Shown here: positions 13,641-21,167 of the stretch, piece by piece
How positions within the stretch are numbered: the first letter of the stretch is position 1
Layout: every line of letters starts with the position of its first letter
NCBI GenBank assembly: GCA_017442535.1
Contig: JAFRZL010000029.1
Span: 1 to 55,234 of the forward strand
Length of the DNA: 55,234 nucleotides
Origin: Bacillota bacterium
GTDB lineage: Bacteria; Bacillota; Clostridia; Lachnospirales; Bianqueaceae
Reading direction: 5' to 3'
The notes under the pieces: model-generated
Database searches by the model: none
What the model saw: the letters and a program-made list of their open reading frames with translations, nothing else
What the model was told of the DNA's origin: nothing
Translations under genes and position numbers: made by a program

Positions 13641-13718
13641 TTTTTCGAAAAAATATTTTTGGGCAGCCAATTTGAACCCCGGTAAACCTCCTCATCCGTC
13701 CTCTCCGCTTCGTGCACA

Positions 13719-13757
13719 CAAAAACCCCCGGACTCACAGCAGCTGTGAGCCGGGGGC
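13719..13757 (-). terminator. Intrinsic terminator of the DUF885 gene
   Basis: Minus-strand CCCCCGG-CTCACAGC and GCTGTGAG-TCCGGGGG pair almost perfectly and are followed by TTTTTG. It begins about 20 bases after the stop codon of the DUF885 lipoprotein and separates it from the rpoB promoter. Confidence 0.9.
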
Positions 13758-13777
13758 ATTTTGCACTACAGTATGAA

Positions 13778-15694
13778 TTACTTTACGCTCGCAACGTATT
13801 CATCCACATTCGCCTGCACCATGCTGAACGGAACCGCACCGTCCTTAAGCAGTGCCTTGTGGAAATCGATCAGCGAGAATTTGCTGCCAAGCGCATCCTC
13901 AGCCTTCTGCCTCATCTGCATGATCATGTAATTGCCGAAGTAATAAGGCATAAAGATGGTCGGATTCGCCTGCAGCTGCATATACTGTCCTTTGGCGCTA
14001 TTGATATCCATCTGGAACCCGTATTCTGTCAGATAATCGTTGAACTCTTTGAGATCCCAGCCCTCATAATGGATGCCGATATCGGAAATCAGCATGGCAT
14101 AATAGGTGTAGAGCTCAAAATCACGCCAGATCTGCAGATAGCCGTCGGGGAATCCGTTCAGATAATCGAGGGCGACATAGCTCGCGTATACCGCGTATCC
14201 TTCCGTATAGCCGGAGAAATCCGTGCAGGCCAGCAGATACGGGGAATCGATATTCTGGTACGCGTAGGCGTACTGATACATATGTCCGGGGAAGCCTTCG
14301 TGAGCGACGGTGTTGAAGACATCCAGCGTATTCACGCCCGCATTCTTGGGATTGACTCGCATCTCGCGGGTATCGTCTCCATCCAGCTGCGGAATATTGA
14401 AATACGCGGCCGTACCGGAATCAGAAGCGATCTCTTCACTGATGTCCACAATATTATAATCGATTTCGCCCACATCGGGGAAGTCTTTCTTCATCACGCC
14501 GTCGATGTAATCCAGGATAGAGGAGTAAGTATCGAAGCCGGTAGAAATCGCCTGATCACTGTAATAAGCCTGATAAGCGAGAGGATACTTGGAAACCAGC
14601 TGAACCAGCTCGTTAAAGACATCCTCGCTCTCTTTTACGATCAGTTCTTTGATCTCCTCCACGCTCAGTTCAACGCCGGTGGCATCCTGCAGCAGGATCT
14701 CATAGTACTCTTTGCCGTCCGGCAGAGCCGCCAGACCGAGCTCATTATTTTTGCCGTTCGCTTTGAATTCCTTCATGGCGTCGCAGATATCCTGGTAAGC
14801 GGGCAGGAAGGACTGCTCGAAAGCATCGGCCATCCGGGCCTTGTAATCTGCGGTCTTTTCCTCGCCCAGATCAAGCTCGTCGATCTTTTCGTTAATGGAA
14901 GTCAGTACGGAACTGTCCATGCCGGTCTCGAGGATGCCTTCGCAGTGCTCGATGACACTGTCAAGGTCGATCATCAGCAGGCCCATCTCCTCCTGCTTAC
15001 GGGTATATTCCAGAACAGCGTCGATATAAGGCTTGGTATCCTCCATAAGAGCGACCAGTTCTTCAGCTTCCTGCTCATCATGAAGTTTCCAGTCGGCGAA
15101 AAGCGTCGCCAGCTGATAATGCAGACCACTCGCACTCTTGAAATACATGCTGTAATAGTCGAATTTGGGATCATTGGCGCGCTTGGCAAGCTCCACCTCG
15201 TATTTGATGACGTCATAGACGACCTGCTGCTCCACGGTCAGCTCATCGCGGTTAAAGGCTTCGAATTCCGCAATCTCTTCTTCCTCACCGTCATGCATGG
15301 TCGCCATGGATTCCGCATCGGGTCTCCAGCCATAGTCCGGTGTGATCTCTTCGCGGTTGATGCCGTAATTCTCGGGATGAGCCAGATAGACATGCATCGT
15401 GACATAATCGCTCATGTAATCGATGAACTGCCGGTCCACGAAATCGTCAAAGGCCTCCAGACGTGTATCAGCCGCGATATTGCCCTTGCTCTCCTCCCGG
15501 CTGACTTCCGTGGAAGACTCTGCAGGCGCGGGTTTGCTGCTCTCGGACTTGCTGGAATTCTCGTGACTGCTGGCACCGGAATTATTCGTGGAATACTCCT
15601 GCCCGCTGCTTGAATCCGAGGGGAATTCGATACAACCCGCAAAAGAAACCACAAGCAGCACCATCGCCATCATCAAAGCAAAAAATCTCTTCAT
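13778..15694 (-). CDS. DUF885 lipoprotein, putative zinc metallopeptidase
   Basis: This 638-residue protein has a lipoprotein signal (MKRFFALMMAMVLLVVSFAGC, Cys21), then a Ser/Lys/Glu-rich linker (about 22-70) and a large helical domain of the DUF885 family. The family's HEGxPGH motif is present as HEGFPGHMYQ near residue 460; it resembles HExxH-type zinc sites with a downstream Glu, so a peptidase role on the cell surface is likely but not proven. It lies between rplL and rpoB, where most bacteria have no gene. It has a terminator at each side, so it is a separate unit. The SD AAGGGCGG is a little far from the ATG. I see no clear promoter. Confidence 0.85.
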   Translation of the reverse strand: MKRFFALMMAMVLLVVSFAGCIEFPSDSSSGQEYSTNNSGASSHENSSKSESSKPAPAESSTEVSREESKGNIAADTRLEAFDDFVDRQFIDYMSDYVTMHVYLAHPENYGINREEITPDYGWRPDAESMATMHDGEEEEIAEFEAFNRDELTVEQQVVYDVIKYEVELAKRANDPKFDYYSMYFKSASGLHYQLATLFADWKLHDEQEAEELVALMEDTKPYIDAVLEYTRKQEEMGLLMIDLDSVIEHCEGILETGMDSSVLTSINEKIDELDLGEEKTADYKARMADAFEQSFLPAYQDICDAMKEFKANGKNNELGLAALPDGKEYYEILLQDATGVELSVEEIKELIVKESEDVFNELVQLVSKYPLAYQAYYSDQAISTGFDTYSSILDYIDGVMKKDFPDVGEIDYNIVDISEEIASDSGTAAYFNIPQLDGDDTREMRVNPKNAGVNTLDVFNTVAHEGFPGHMYQYAYAYQNIDSPYLLACTDFSGYTEGYAVYASYVALDYLNGFPDGYLQIWRDFELYTYYAMLISDIGIHYEGWDLKEFNDYLTEYGFQMDINSAKGQYMQLQANPTIFMPYYFGNYMIMQMRQKAEDALGSKFSLIDFHKALLKDGAVPFSMVQANVDEYVASVK

Positions 15695-15741
15695 TATATG
15701 ATTACCGCCCTTCTTGAAATACTTGGAAACGAATCGGGCAA

Positions 15742-15753
15742 GAATCGCGATTC
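15742..15753. repeat. 12-base perfect palindrome upstream of the DUF885 gene
   Basis: GAATCGCGATTC is a perfect palindrome, with a further GAATCG copy at 15731-15736. It lies between the rplL terminator and the DUF885 start, where an operator could be expected. No regulator can be named. Confidence 0.35.
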
Positions 15754-15763
15754 GGAATGAATA

Positions 15764-15793
15764 AGGAAAAGGCGCATTGAATCAATGCGCCCC
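15764..15793 (-). terminator. Intrinsic terminator of rplJ-rplL
   Basis: Minus-strand GGCGCATTGA and TCAATGCGCC form a perfect 10-base stem with a one- to three-base turn, followed by TTTTCCTT. It lies 20 bases after the rplL stop codon. Confidence 0.85.
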
Positions 15794-15811
15794 GTTTGAT
15801 TGATCGGATTA

Positions 15812-16183
15812 TTACTTAAGGGTAACCTTAGCGCCGACTTCTTCAAGCTTCTTCTTGATCTCTTCGGCTTCTTCCTTGGGAGCAGCTTCCTTGAAGACCT
15901 TGGGAGCAGCCTCAACCAAATCCTTAGCGTCCTTCAGACCCAGACCGGTGATCTCACGGATAACCTTGATAACCTTGATCTTCTCAGCGCCGAAAGAGGT
16001 CAGCTCGACGTCAAACTCGGTCTTCTCTTCCTCAACGGGAGCAGCGGGACCTGCAGCAACAGCAACACCGGCAGCGGCGCTTACGCCAAAAGCTTCCTCA
16101 GCAGCGGTAACCAACTCGGAAAGCTCCAGAACGGAAAGTTCCTTAACCGCATCAATGATTTCCTGAATACTCAACTTAGCCAT
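15812..16183 (-). CDS. rplL: 50S ribosomal protein L7/L12
   Basis: L7/L12 forms the flexible stalk of the 50S subunit and recruits GTPase factors. The 123-residue protein has the N-terminal dimerisation part ([20 protein letters not shown]), an Ala-rich hinge ([14 protein letters not shown]) and the C-terminal domain [20 protein letters not shown] through [12 protein letters not shown] to GAKVTLK. AGGAGGATATTTGAA precedes the ATG. It follows rplJ by about 36 bases and ends at a terminator, so the pair is a closed unit with the L10 leader. Confidence 0.98.
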   Translation of the reverse strand: MAKLSIQEIIDAVKELSVLELSELVTAAEEAFGVSAAAGVAVAAGPAAPVEEEKTEFDVELTSFGAEKIKVIKVIREITGLGLKDAKDLVEAAPKVFKEAAPKEEAEEIKKKLEEVGAKVTLK

Positions 16184-16219
16184 TTCAAATATCCTCCTGA
16201 TAAATTAGTCGTAGCGCGC

Positions 16220-16735
16220 TTACTCTGCGTCGCTTGCGGCGGCAGTCTCGCCGCCCTGGGCCTTCAGTACTTCGTTGATCACACGGGCAAACGAAGCCAT
16301 CGGAGCCTTGAAGCTGCCAAGCAGCTTGGAAAGAAGAACTTCCCTTGACGGAATCTTCGCAATCTTGACGATTGCAGCGGAGTCGTAATAAACTCCATCA
16401 ACCACACCCGCCTTGAACACCAGCTTGTCAAATTTGGAAACGAACTCATCCAGTCCGCCCGCTGCGGCAGCAGCGTCATCGTAGCTGAATGCTACGGCGG
16501 TGGGTCCTTCCAGATCCTTGCCGAGTTCTTCGAACGGAGTACCTTCGATTGCACGCTTGATCATCGTGTTCTTGTAGACTTTGTAATCCACGTTCTTCTT
16601 GCGAAGACCCGCACGCAGCTCGGTATCCTGAGCGACGGTCAGACCGCGCGCACTTACCAGAACCATGGAAGCTGCCTTGCCGACCTTCTCGGCGATCTCG
16701 TTAACTACAACCTGCTTCTCTTCAACCTTGGGCAC
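16220..16735 (-). CDS. rplJ: 50S ribosomal protein L10
   Basis: L10 anchors the L7/L12 dimers to the 50S stalk base and represses its own mRNA. The 171-residue form starts at a GTG (16733-16735), giving (M)PKVEEKQVVVNEIAEKV. I choose it because GGGAGGTGA lies a proper distance before it; a longer reading (NIIREVKQ) starts within the ribosome binding region. The fold segments SARGLTVAQDTELRAGLRK, YKVYKNTMIKRAI and GPTAVAFSYDD are typical, and the Ala-rich C-terminus is short. An L10 leader with an attenuator precedes it. Confidence 0.97.
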   Translation of the reverse strand: MPKVEEKQVVVNEIAEKVGKAASMVLVSARGLTVAQDTELRAGLRKKNVDYKVYKNTMIKRAIEGTPFEELGKDLEGPTAVAFSYDDAAAAAGGLDEFVSKFDKLVFKAGVVDGVYYDSAAIVKIAKIPSREVLLSKLLGSFKAPMASFARVINEVLKAQGGETAAASDAE

Positions 16736-16784
16736 TTGTTTCACCTCCCGGATAATATTCACCGCAGCCTGACGGCTCCGGCAT

Positions 16785-16900
16785 GAAAAAAGTCCTTCCG
16801 GAGAGAAGGACGAGGCTAATCAGCATATAGAATGACTGAACCTTTACCTCGGCGGGCATTCATTAAGCCTTGCGGCGCCAGCTGTCTCCGGTAACGAACG
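16785..16900 (-). promoter_or_regulatory. L10 leader RNA with attenuator terminator
   Basis: The rplJ leader has the features of the Firmicutes L10 leader: ACCGGAGACAGCTGGCGCC, then AAGGCTTAATGA and GCCCGCCGAGGT, which form the L10(L12)4-binding kink-turn element. It is followed by GTCCTT-loop-AAGGAC with a T-run (16786-16811), an intrinsic terminator. In the known system, excess L10 complex favours the terminator and lowers rplJL expression. The call rests on the motif series and position. Confidence 0.85.
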
Positions 16901-16906
16901 TACTAA

Positions 16907-16935
16907 ATTATAACAGCCCTTCCACACTTTGTCAA
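16907..16935 (-). promoter_or_regulatory. Promoter of rplJ-rplL (perfect consensus)
   Basis: TTGACA (16930-16935) and TATAAT (16907-16912) are 17 bases apart on the minus strand, a full match to the SigA consensus. The start point near 16900 is just before the L10 leader. The region back to the lipoprotein stop at 16986 holds no clear terminator. Confidence 0.93.
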
Positions 16936-16985
16936 TAGGGAATTTTCGAATAATCGGAATTTCTTTCGCCATTCTCTATCAGCTC

Positions 16986-17564
16986 TTATCTAGGCCCCAA
17001 ATACATGTTCAACTGGATGGAAAGCGCCCGACCGTCATCCCCTGCACTTCCTTCCGATATACTCATGCTATTGCTTTGCGGATCAACCCAGATCGTGTTA
17101 CTATACATTTTATTGACATCGTTATCTCTTGTCAACAGCCACTCCTTGGGGATATAGTTTTCTGTCTGCTGATACAAATCGTTCTGAAAGGCTTCCATAT
17201 TCTCCTGATGAAAAACATATACACTAAGAGAAGCCACTTTCCCTTCCAGGAACCCGATATCCAGAACGGCAGGTTCCGTAAGGGAAGGATGTTCAAAATG
17301 GCCAATCAGCCTATTGAGACGTGTATCATAATCCTCTTCCCTCAGCCCGAGTGAAGCGGCTACTTCGCTTATAGTCATTCCGTAAGACACCAGTACCGGT
17401 TCCAAAGTGCCGTTCTTAAGCGATACAATGCTTTCAAGGAACGGCTTATCTCCACTACTGCTCGTGGCAGCATCCTGCCCATTACAAGAGCAAAGCATAA
17501 AAACTGCTATAATTACAGAGAAAAGAGTCAAAGAATATTTAATAGATGAAATTTTATTTTCCAT
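16986..17564 (-). CDS. Small lipoprotein of unknown function
   Basis: The 192-residue protein starts at an ATG (17562-17564) that overlaps the end of the preceding gene, so the two are translationally coupled. It has a lipoprotein signal: MENKISSIKY, a hydrophobic stretch, then LCSC with the lipid Cys at 27. The rest is soluble and probably lies outside the membrane. Segment VSYGMTISEVAASLGL looks like a short helix pair, and no known domain is visible. The pair sits between rplA and rplJ and is richer in AT than its neighbours, which suggests a later insertion. Function cannot be named. Confidence 0.75.
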   Translation of the reverse strand: MENKISSIKYSLTLFSVIIAVFMLCSCNGQDAATSSSGDKPFLESIVSLKNGTLEPVLVSYGMTISEVAASLGLREEDYDTRLNRLIGHFEHPSLTEPAVLDIGFLEGKVASLSVYVFHQENMEAFQNDLYQQTENYIPKEWLLTRDNDVNKMYSNTIWVDPQSNSMSISEGSAGDDGRALSIQLNMYLGPR

Positions 17565-18342
17565 ATACGTGATAGCTCCTGTCATGAGAATACGAGTGTC
17601 CATTCACGGAATAATTAAACAGAAGATAAATAACGCCTCCGTGAGAGAAATAATCAGAGAAGTATAGCCGTCTATTAGTATTCATGTAATGATCATAGTC
17701 CCCATAGACATAATCCTTTACAGGATATGACTGATCTATTGAGCTTGCAATGTAATAATCACTTTGGATAAAGCATGAGGACATGTCCTGAGTTATGCAG
17801 TTTGGATACGAATATAGATCTCCAGCTGAATCATATAAGACATATAACCCTGTCGCTGTTGCTGAGCTATTATTTGAACTCCAATATGCTTCAACAAAGA
17901 CATGTCTATAGAACCTTGCCCAATTATAATAACTATACTCTTCAGAATATGTGTGAGATACTGTAATAGAAACATCCACAAAATTAGTAACAACCGGCTG
18001 AATCGTTCTTAACTGACTCTGCTCAAATGCAAACTGAAAACTATTTATCAGGTGACCATCCTCGCCAATTTTATATGGCAAAATCGTTGTCGCCTTAATC
18101 AGGTCTCCTTCTCTTTCAATAATACGAATTGCTTTTTCTCCTTGTGATACATCACCATTATTATCATTAGAAAGAGTGATTACTGAATAAGAACTATCAT
18201 TCGATCCAGACTCGCTTCTGGATTCCATGGTTTGTTCCACAACTGCCGTTTCGATAGTTGCTAGCTCTGTATTCTCGCTTCTTTCAGCTTGTATAGATGG
18301 AGTTCTCACAAATAACAAAATGAACGCCATCAGAACTGCCAC
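17554..18342 (-). CDS. Secreted Tyr/Ser-rich protein of unknown function
   Basis: The product has about 260 residues. A hydrophobic N-terminus with a likely signal-peptidase site (RTPSIQA-ERSEN) is followed by a Ser/Thr/Glu-rich stretch, then a Tyr-rich beta-like domain (YSEEYSYYNWARFYRHVFVE; YSYPNCITQ; HSYSHDRSYHVYGK). The start is unsure. I list the GTG at 18340-18342. An ATG at 18328-18330 overlaps the stop of a short upstream reading frame. An ATT at 18355-18357, just after AAGGAGGGC, would give the better signal peptide INRKTTVAVLMAFILL. It is the first gene of a two-gene unit with its own promoter. I do not recognise a family. Confidence 0.7.
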   Translation of the reverse strand: MAVLMAFILLFVRTPSIQAERSENTELATIETAVVEQTMESRSESGSNDSSYSVITLSNDNNGDVSQGEKAIRIIEREGDLIKATTILPYKIGEDGHLINSFQFAFEQSQLRTIQPVVTNFVDVSITVSHTYSEEYSYYNWARFYRHVFVEAYWSSNNSSATATGLYVLYDSAGDLYSYPNCITQDMSSCFIQSDYYIASSIDQSYPVKDYVYGDYDHYMNTNRRLYFSDYFSHGGVIYLLFNYSVNGHSYSHDRSYHVYGK

Positions 18343-18470
18343 TGTAGTTTTCCTATTAATGCCCTCCTTCGACTATGAAACCAATGTGAGGATCTGCACG
18401 AAATCACAATTTGCTGTCTCCCCACACTGTTCAATGTATTTTCATCAATCTTTTTCACCTTATGTAACAT
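18330..18470 (-). CDS. Possible 46-residue upstream open reading frame
   Basis: An ATG at 18468-18470 with GGAG nine bases before it opens a 46-codon frame (MLHKVKKIDENTLNSVGRQQ...LQWQF). Its TGA overlaps an in-frame ATG of the next gene as TGATG, a form typical of translational coupling. The peptide is basic and has no recognisable domain. It could be a regulatory leader ORF, a real small protein or chance. Confidence 0.3.
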   Translation of the reverse strand: MLHKVKKIDENTLNSVGRQQIVISCRSSHWFHSRRRALIGKLQWQF

Positions 18471-18535
18471 CCCTTACTTCTCCAATCTCAACGCCCTCCC
18501 CCTCCTTTGCTATTGTGCACTACTACTCTGTATTA

Positions 18536-18564
18536 AGATTACCATATTCTTTCATTACTGTCAA
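18536..18564 (-). promoter_or_regulatory. Promoter of the two-gene secreted/lipoprotein unit
   Basis: TTGACA (18559-18564) and TAATCT (18536-18541) are 17 bases apart on the minus strand. The leader is about 190 bases long and holds the short frame listed above. Between 18565 and 18689 I see no gene or clear signal. Confidence 0.65.
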
Positions 18565-18689
18565 TGCAAATACGCTTTTTTACCGGATCTGAGAAATATA
18601 CGACCGGAATCGTTCAGAGAGCGTAGAGAAGTGACGCGTTTCCTTCGCTTGAGGTTATGACTGGATGATTCCTGATAAAACCATTCCAA

Positions 18690-18734
18690 CACAAAAGATG
18701 GCCTCCCGGCAAAAGTCGGTTGGCCATCTTTTCG
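18690..18734 (-). terminator. Terminator of the rpmG-secE-nusG-rplK-rplA operon
   Basis: Minus-strand AAGATGGCC and GGCCATCTT form a 9-base stem around an 18-base loop, followed by TTGTGTT. A second perfect stem, TCCGGCC-ACA-GGCCGGA (18774-18790), lies between it and the rplA stop but has no T-run. Confidence 0.75.
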
Positions 18735-18805
18735 TTGGGTCTTATTACACTGACCCATAAATTCTGTGCGGATTCCGGCCTGTGGCCGGAGACAGAACGA
18801 GAACC

Positions 18806-19504
18806 TTAACGGTTGTCCAGCTGCATGACGTTAACCTTCACGCCAGGGCCCATGGTGGAAGCCACGGTCAGGTTGCGGATGTACTGACCCTTGGCAGCCG
18901 CGGGCTTTGCCTTTATAATTGCACCAATCAGAGTACGGAAATTCTCTTCCAGCTTCTCGACGCCAAAGGAAACCTTTCCAATCGGAACATGTACGATATT
19001 GGTCTTGTCCAGACGATACTCTACTTTACCGGCTTTGATGTCATGCAGTGCCTGCGTGACATTCATGGTGACGGTGCCGGACTTGGGGTTGGGCATCAGG
19101 CCCTTGGGGCCCAGGATACGACCCAGACGTCCTACGACACCCATCATATCGGGCGTCGCGACGACAACGTCGAAATCAAACCAGCTTTCCTTCTGAATCT
19201 TCTCAACCAGTTCCTGGCCGCCTACATAATCGGCACCGGCTTCTTCGGCTTCTTTAACCTTCTCGCCCTTGGCAAAAACCAGCACGCGCTGGGTTTTACC
19301 GGTACCATTGGGCAGAACGACGGAACCACGAACCTGCTGGTCCGCGTGACGTCCGTCAACGCCCAGACGAACATGAACTTCTACAGTCTCGTCGAACTTG
19401 GCCGTCGCATTCTTGAGGACGGTTCCGATAGCATCGGACGGAGCATATGTTGCGCTCTTATCGTAGTTCTTGAGCGCTTCCTGATACTTTTTACCTCTCT
19501 TCAT
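18806..19504 (-). CDS. rplA: 50S ribosomal protein L1
   Basis: L1 forms the mobile stalk next to the E site and represses its own operon in many bacteria. The 232-residue protein is full length, with [17 protein letters not shown], the RNA-binding [43 protein letters not shown], and the C-terminal [25 protein letters not shown] lies 6 bases before the ATG. It follows rplK after a 147-base gap that holds a candidate L1-binding hairpin, and it is the last gene of its operon. Confidence 0.98.
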   Translation of the reverse strand: MKRGKKYQEALKNYDKSATYAPSDAIGTVLKNATAKFDETVEVHVRLGVDGRHADQQVRGSVVLPNGTGKTQRVLVFAKGEKVKEAEEAGADYVGGQELVEKIQKESWFDFDVVVATPDMMGVVGRLGRILGPKGLMPNPKSGTVTMNVTQALHDIKAGKVEYRLDKTNIVHVPIGKVSFGVEKLEENFRTLIGAIIKAKPAAAKGQYIRNLTVASTMGPGVKVNVMQLDNR

Positions 19505-19514
19505 GAGATAACCT

Positions 19515-19548
19515 CCTTGTGGTATTAACGGGGAGCTGCCCTCCCACC
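19515..19548 (-). promoter_or_regulatory. Candidate L1-binding hairpin before rplA
   Basis: The minus strand reads GTGGGAG-GGCAG-CTCCC, then GTTAATA and CCAC directly before the AAGGAGG of rplA. The two pairing blocks separated by an asymmetric loop resemble the mRNA site that L1 uses to mimic its 23S rRNA target. Binding would block the rplA start. The rest of the rplK-rplA gap (19549-19651) shows no further clear element. Confidence 0.45.
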
Positions 19549-19651
19549 TGATTTGTCTGCCGGTCGCGTACGGTCGGATCCAGATTATCCGTAAGACGCG
19601 GGCTCACAGCGGATGAGCCTGCCGGCTGACTGCTTGTTGAATGAATTGTGA

Positions 19652-20077
19652 TTAACCTTCTACAACGATACCCATGCTGCGGGCGGTGCCGGCGACCATT
19701 CTCATCGCGGCTTCGACATTGGCAGCATTCAGATCGGGCATCTTAAGCTCAGCGATTTCCCTTACCTGTGCCTCAGTCACCTTGGCAACCTTCTGCGTGT
19801 TGGGCTTGCCGGAGCCGGACTCGATCTTGGCAGCCTTCTTAAGCAGAACGGCCGCGGGGGGAGTCTTGGTGATGAATGTAAAGGTCTTATCCTGATAAAC
19901 TGTGATGACGACCGGAATAATCATTCCGACCTGATTTGCTGTACGGGCGTTGAATTCCTTGGTAAACTGAGGAATATTCACGCCGTGCTGACCAAGCGCA
20001 GGTCCTACCGGAGGAGCCGGCGTCGCTTTGCCAGCGGCGATCTGCAGCTTGATATATCCTGTGATTTTCTTTGCCAT
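19652..20077 (-). CDS. rplK: 50S ribosomal protein L11
   Basis: L11 lies at the GTPase-associated centre of the 50S subunit and is needed for the stringent response. The 141-residue protein has the Pro-rich N-terminal domain ([23 protein letters not shown]) and the C-terminal rRNA-binding domain with [23 protein letters not shown] and the final [10 protein letters not shown]. The SD TGGAGGTG is a little upstream of the ATG. It lies 22 bases after nusG in the same operon. Confidence 0.98.
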   Translation of the reverse strand: MAKKITGYIKLQIAAGKATPAPPVGPALGQHGVNIPQFTKEFNARTANQVGMIIPVVITVYQDKTFTFITKTPPAAVLLKKAAKIESGSGKPNTQKVAKVTEAQVREIAELKMPDLNAANVEAAMRMVAGTARSMGIVVEG

Positions 20078-20099
20078 TTTAATGACACCTCCAATGAAT

Positions 20100-20627
20100 T
20101 TACATCTTCTTGACCTGGCTGAAACTGAGTTCTACCGGTGTCTCTCTGCCCATCATAAAGATCTTGGCGGAAAGAGACTGATTCTCAGCGTCCACTCCGG
20201 TAATGGTGCATTCGTTGCCTGCCATGGGGCCGTCCGAAATCATGACGACTTCGCCGACTTCATATCCGGACGAATACAGCTCATGTTCTCCCAGATAACG
20301 GACTTCCTCGTCCGTAAGGGGAACCGGTTTGGATCCGGGACCGACAAATCCTGTCACGCCTCGTGTGTTACGCACTACATACCAGGTATTATCGTTCATG
20401 ATCATGTGCACCAGCACATAACCCGGGAAGACCTTGCGCAGGACCTTGGAGATCTTGCCGTTCTTCTCCTCCTGGACTTCCTCCAGCGGGACGGCGACCT
20501 CAAGAATCTGATCATGCATATCACGGTTATTCACCGTTTTCTCGATATTGGCCTTAACCTTGTTCTCATACCCGGAATAAGTATGTACCACATACCATTT
20601 TGCTTCTGTACTGACTTCGTCTGACAT
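20100..20627 (-). CDS. nusG: Transcription termination/antitermination protein NusG
   Basis: NusG binds RNA polymerase and couples it to the ribosome or to Rho. The 175-residue protein has the NGN domain ([21 protein letters not shown] ... [31 protein letters not shown]) and a C-terminal KOW domain with [32 protein letters not shown] precedes the ATG. It follows secE by 16 bases. Confidence 0.98.
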   Translation of the reverse strand: MSDEVSTEAKWYVVHTYSGYENKVKANIEKTVNNRDMHDQILEVAVPLEEVQEEKNGKISKVLRKVFPGYVLVHMIMNDNTWYVVRNTRGVTGFVGPGSKPVPLTDEEVRYLGEHELYSSGYEVGEVVMISDGPMAGNECTITGVDAENQSLSAKIFMMGRETPVELSFSQVKKM

Positions 20628-20643
20628 TTTATCTCCTCATCCC

Positions 20644-20826
20644 TTAGAACAATCCGAGAATGAGTTCGCGGAGCGAGACAAACAACCAGTCATACACTCC
20701 GATGACGACGGAAAAGACGGCACAAAACGCAACGACGATCAGGGATTTCTGCACCAGTTCTTTACGATCCGGCCAGACGATCTTCTTGAACTCACTCTTC
20801 AGCTCTTTGAAATCAAAGTTTGACAT
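20644..20826 (-). CDS. secE: Preprotein translocase subunit SecE
   Basis: This 60-residue protein is the short, single-span SecE of Gram-positive bacteria. The amphipathic helix FKELKSEFKKIVWPDRKEL holds the conserved WPxRxEL motif that contacts SecY, and one membrane helix follows (SLIVVAFCAVFSVVIGVYDWLF). It is part of the SecYEG channel. GAAAGGAG precedes the ATG. It lies between rpmG and nusG, the standard place. Confidence 0.96.
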   Translation of the reverse strand: MSNFDFKELKSEFKKIVWPDRKELVQKSLIVVAFCAVFSVVIGVYDWLFVSLRELILGLF

Positions 20827-20858
20827 AGCGGTTCTCCTTTCTTGCCCTCACTTAAGGA

Positions 20859-21008
20859 TTATCTGGTCTCCCTGTGAGTCGTGTGTCTCTGACAGAAACG
20901 GCAGTACTTCTTGGTCTCCATTCTGTCAGGGTGCGCTTTCTTGTCTTTCGTCGTGTTGTAATTCCGCTGCTTACACTCTGTGCATTCCAATGTGATCCTA
21001 GTACGCAC
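20859..21008 (-). CDS. rpmG: 50S ribosomal protein L33 (zinc-binding type)
   Basis: A short gene of 49 codons. It starts at a GTG (21006-21008) after CGGAGGTGG and reads (M)[21 protein letters not shown] through to HTTHRETR. The four cysteines (9, 12, 36, 39) in CTEC and CRFC form a zinc ribbon, so this is the C+ type L33. It is the first gene of the rpmG-secE-nusG-rplK-rplA operon, 32 bases upstream of secE. Confidence 0.95.
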   Translation of the reverse strand: MRTRITLECTECKQRNYNTTKDKKAHPDRMETKKYCRFCQRHTTHRETR

Positions 21009-21061
21009 AACTTCCACCTCCGTTGGTAATAATCAACTTATAAGGAACTTCTCCTTGGCAC

Positions 21062-21161
21062 AAAAAAAGAAAGCTCCAGTGTTGCCTAATTACTTTACCA
21101 CATGGGAAAGTCAATGTCAAGAAAAAGTTTTTAAAATTTGACGGCTTTTGGAGCTTTCTTT
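21062..21161 (-). terminator. Large inverted repeat with T-run that encloses the rpmG promoter
   Basis: AAAGAAAGCTCCA (minus-strand left arm, 21149-21161) pairs perfectly over 13 bases with TGGAGCTTTCTTT (21066-21078), which is followed by four more T. The first arm starts 6 bases after the stop codon of the upstream lipoprotein gene. The 70-base loop holds the complete rpmG promoter. It could act as a long-loop terminator for read-through RNA. Confidence 0.55.
21092..21120 (-). promoter_or_regulatory. Promoter of the rpmG-rplA operon
   Basis: TTGACA (21115-21120) and TAAAGT (21092-21097) are 17 bases apart on the minus strand. The start point near 21085 leaves a leader of about 75 bases. 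The promoter lies inside the loop of the inverted repeat 21066-21161. Confidence 0.8.
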
Positions 21162-21167
21162 CAGCGG

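Noticed and set aside
13661..13685. GGGTTCAAAT, like a tRNA T-arm, in the gap between DUF885 and rpoB
   Set aside because: The flanking bases do not pair as a T-stem, and no acceptor, D or anticodon arm is present. No tRNA or rRNA gene was found in the window.
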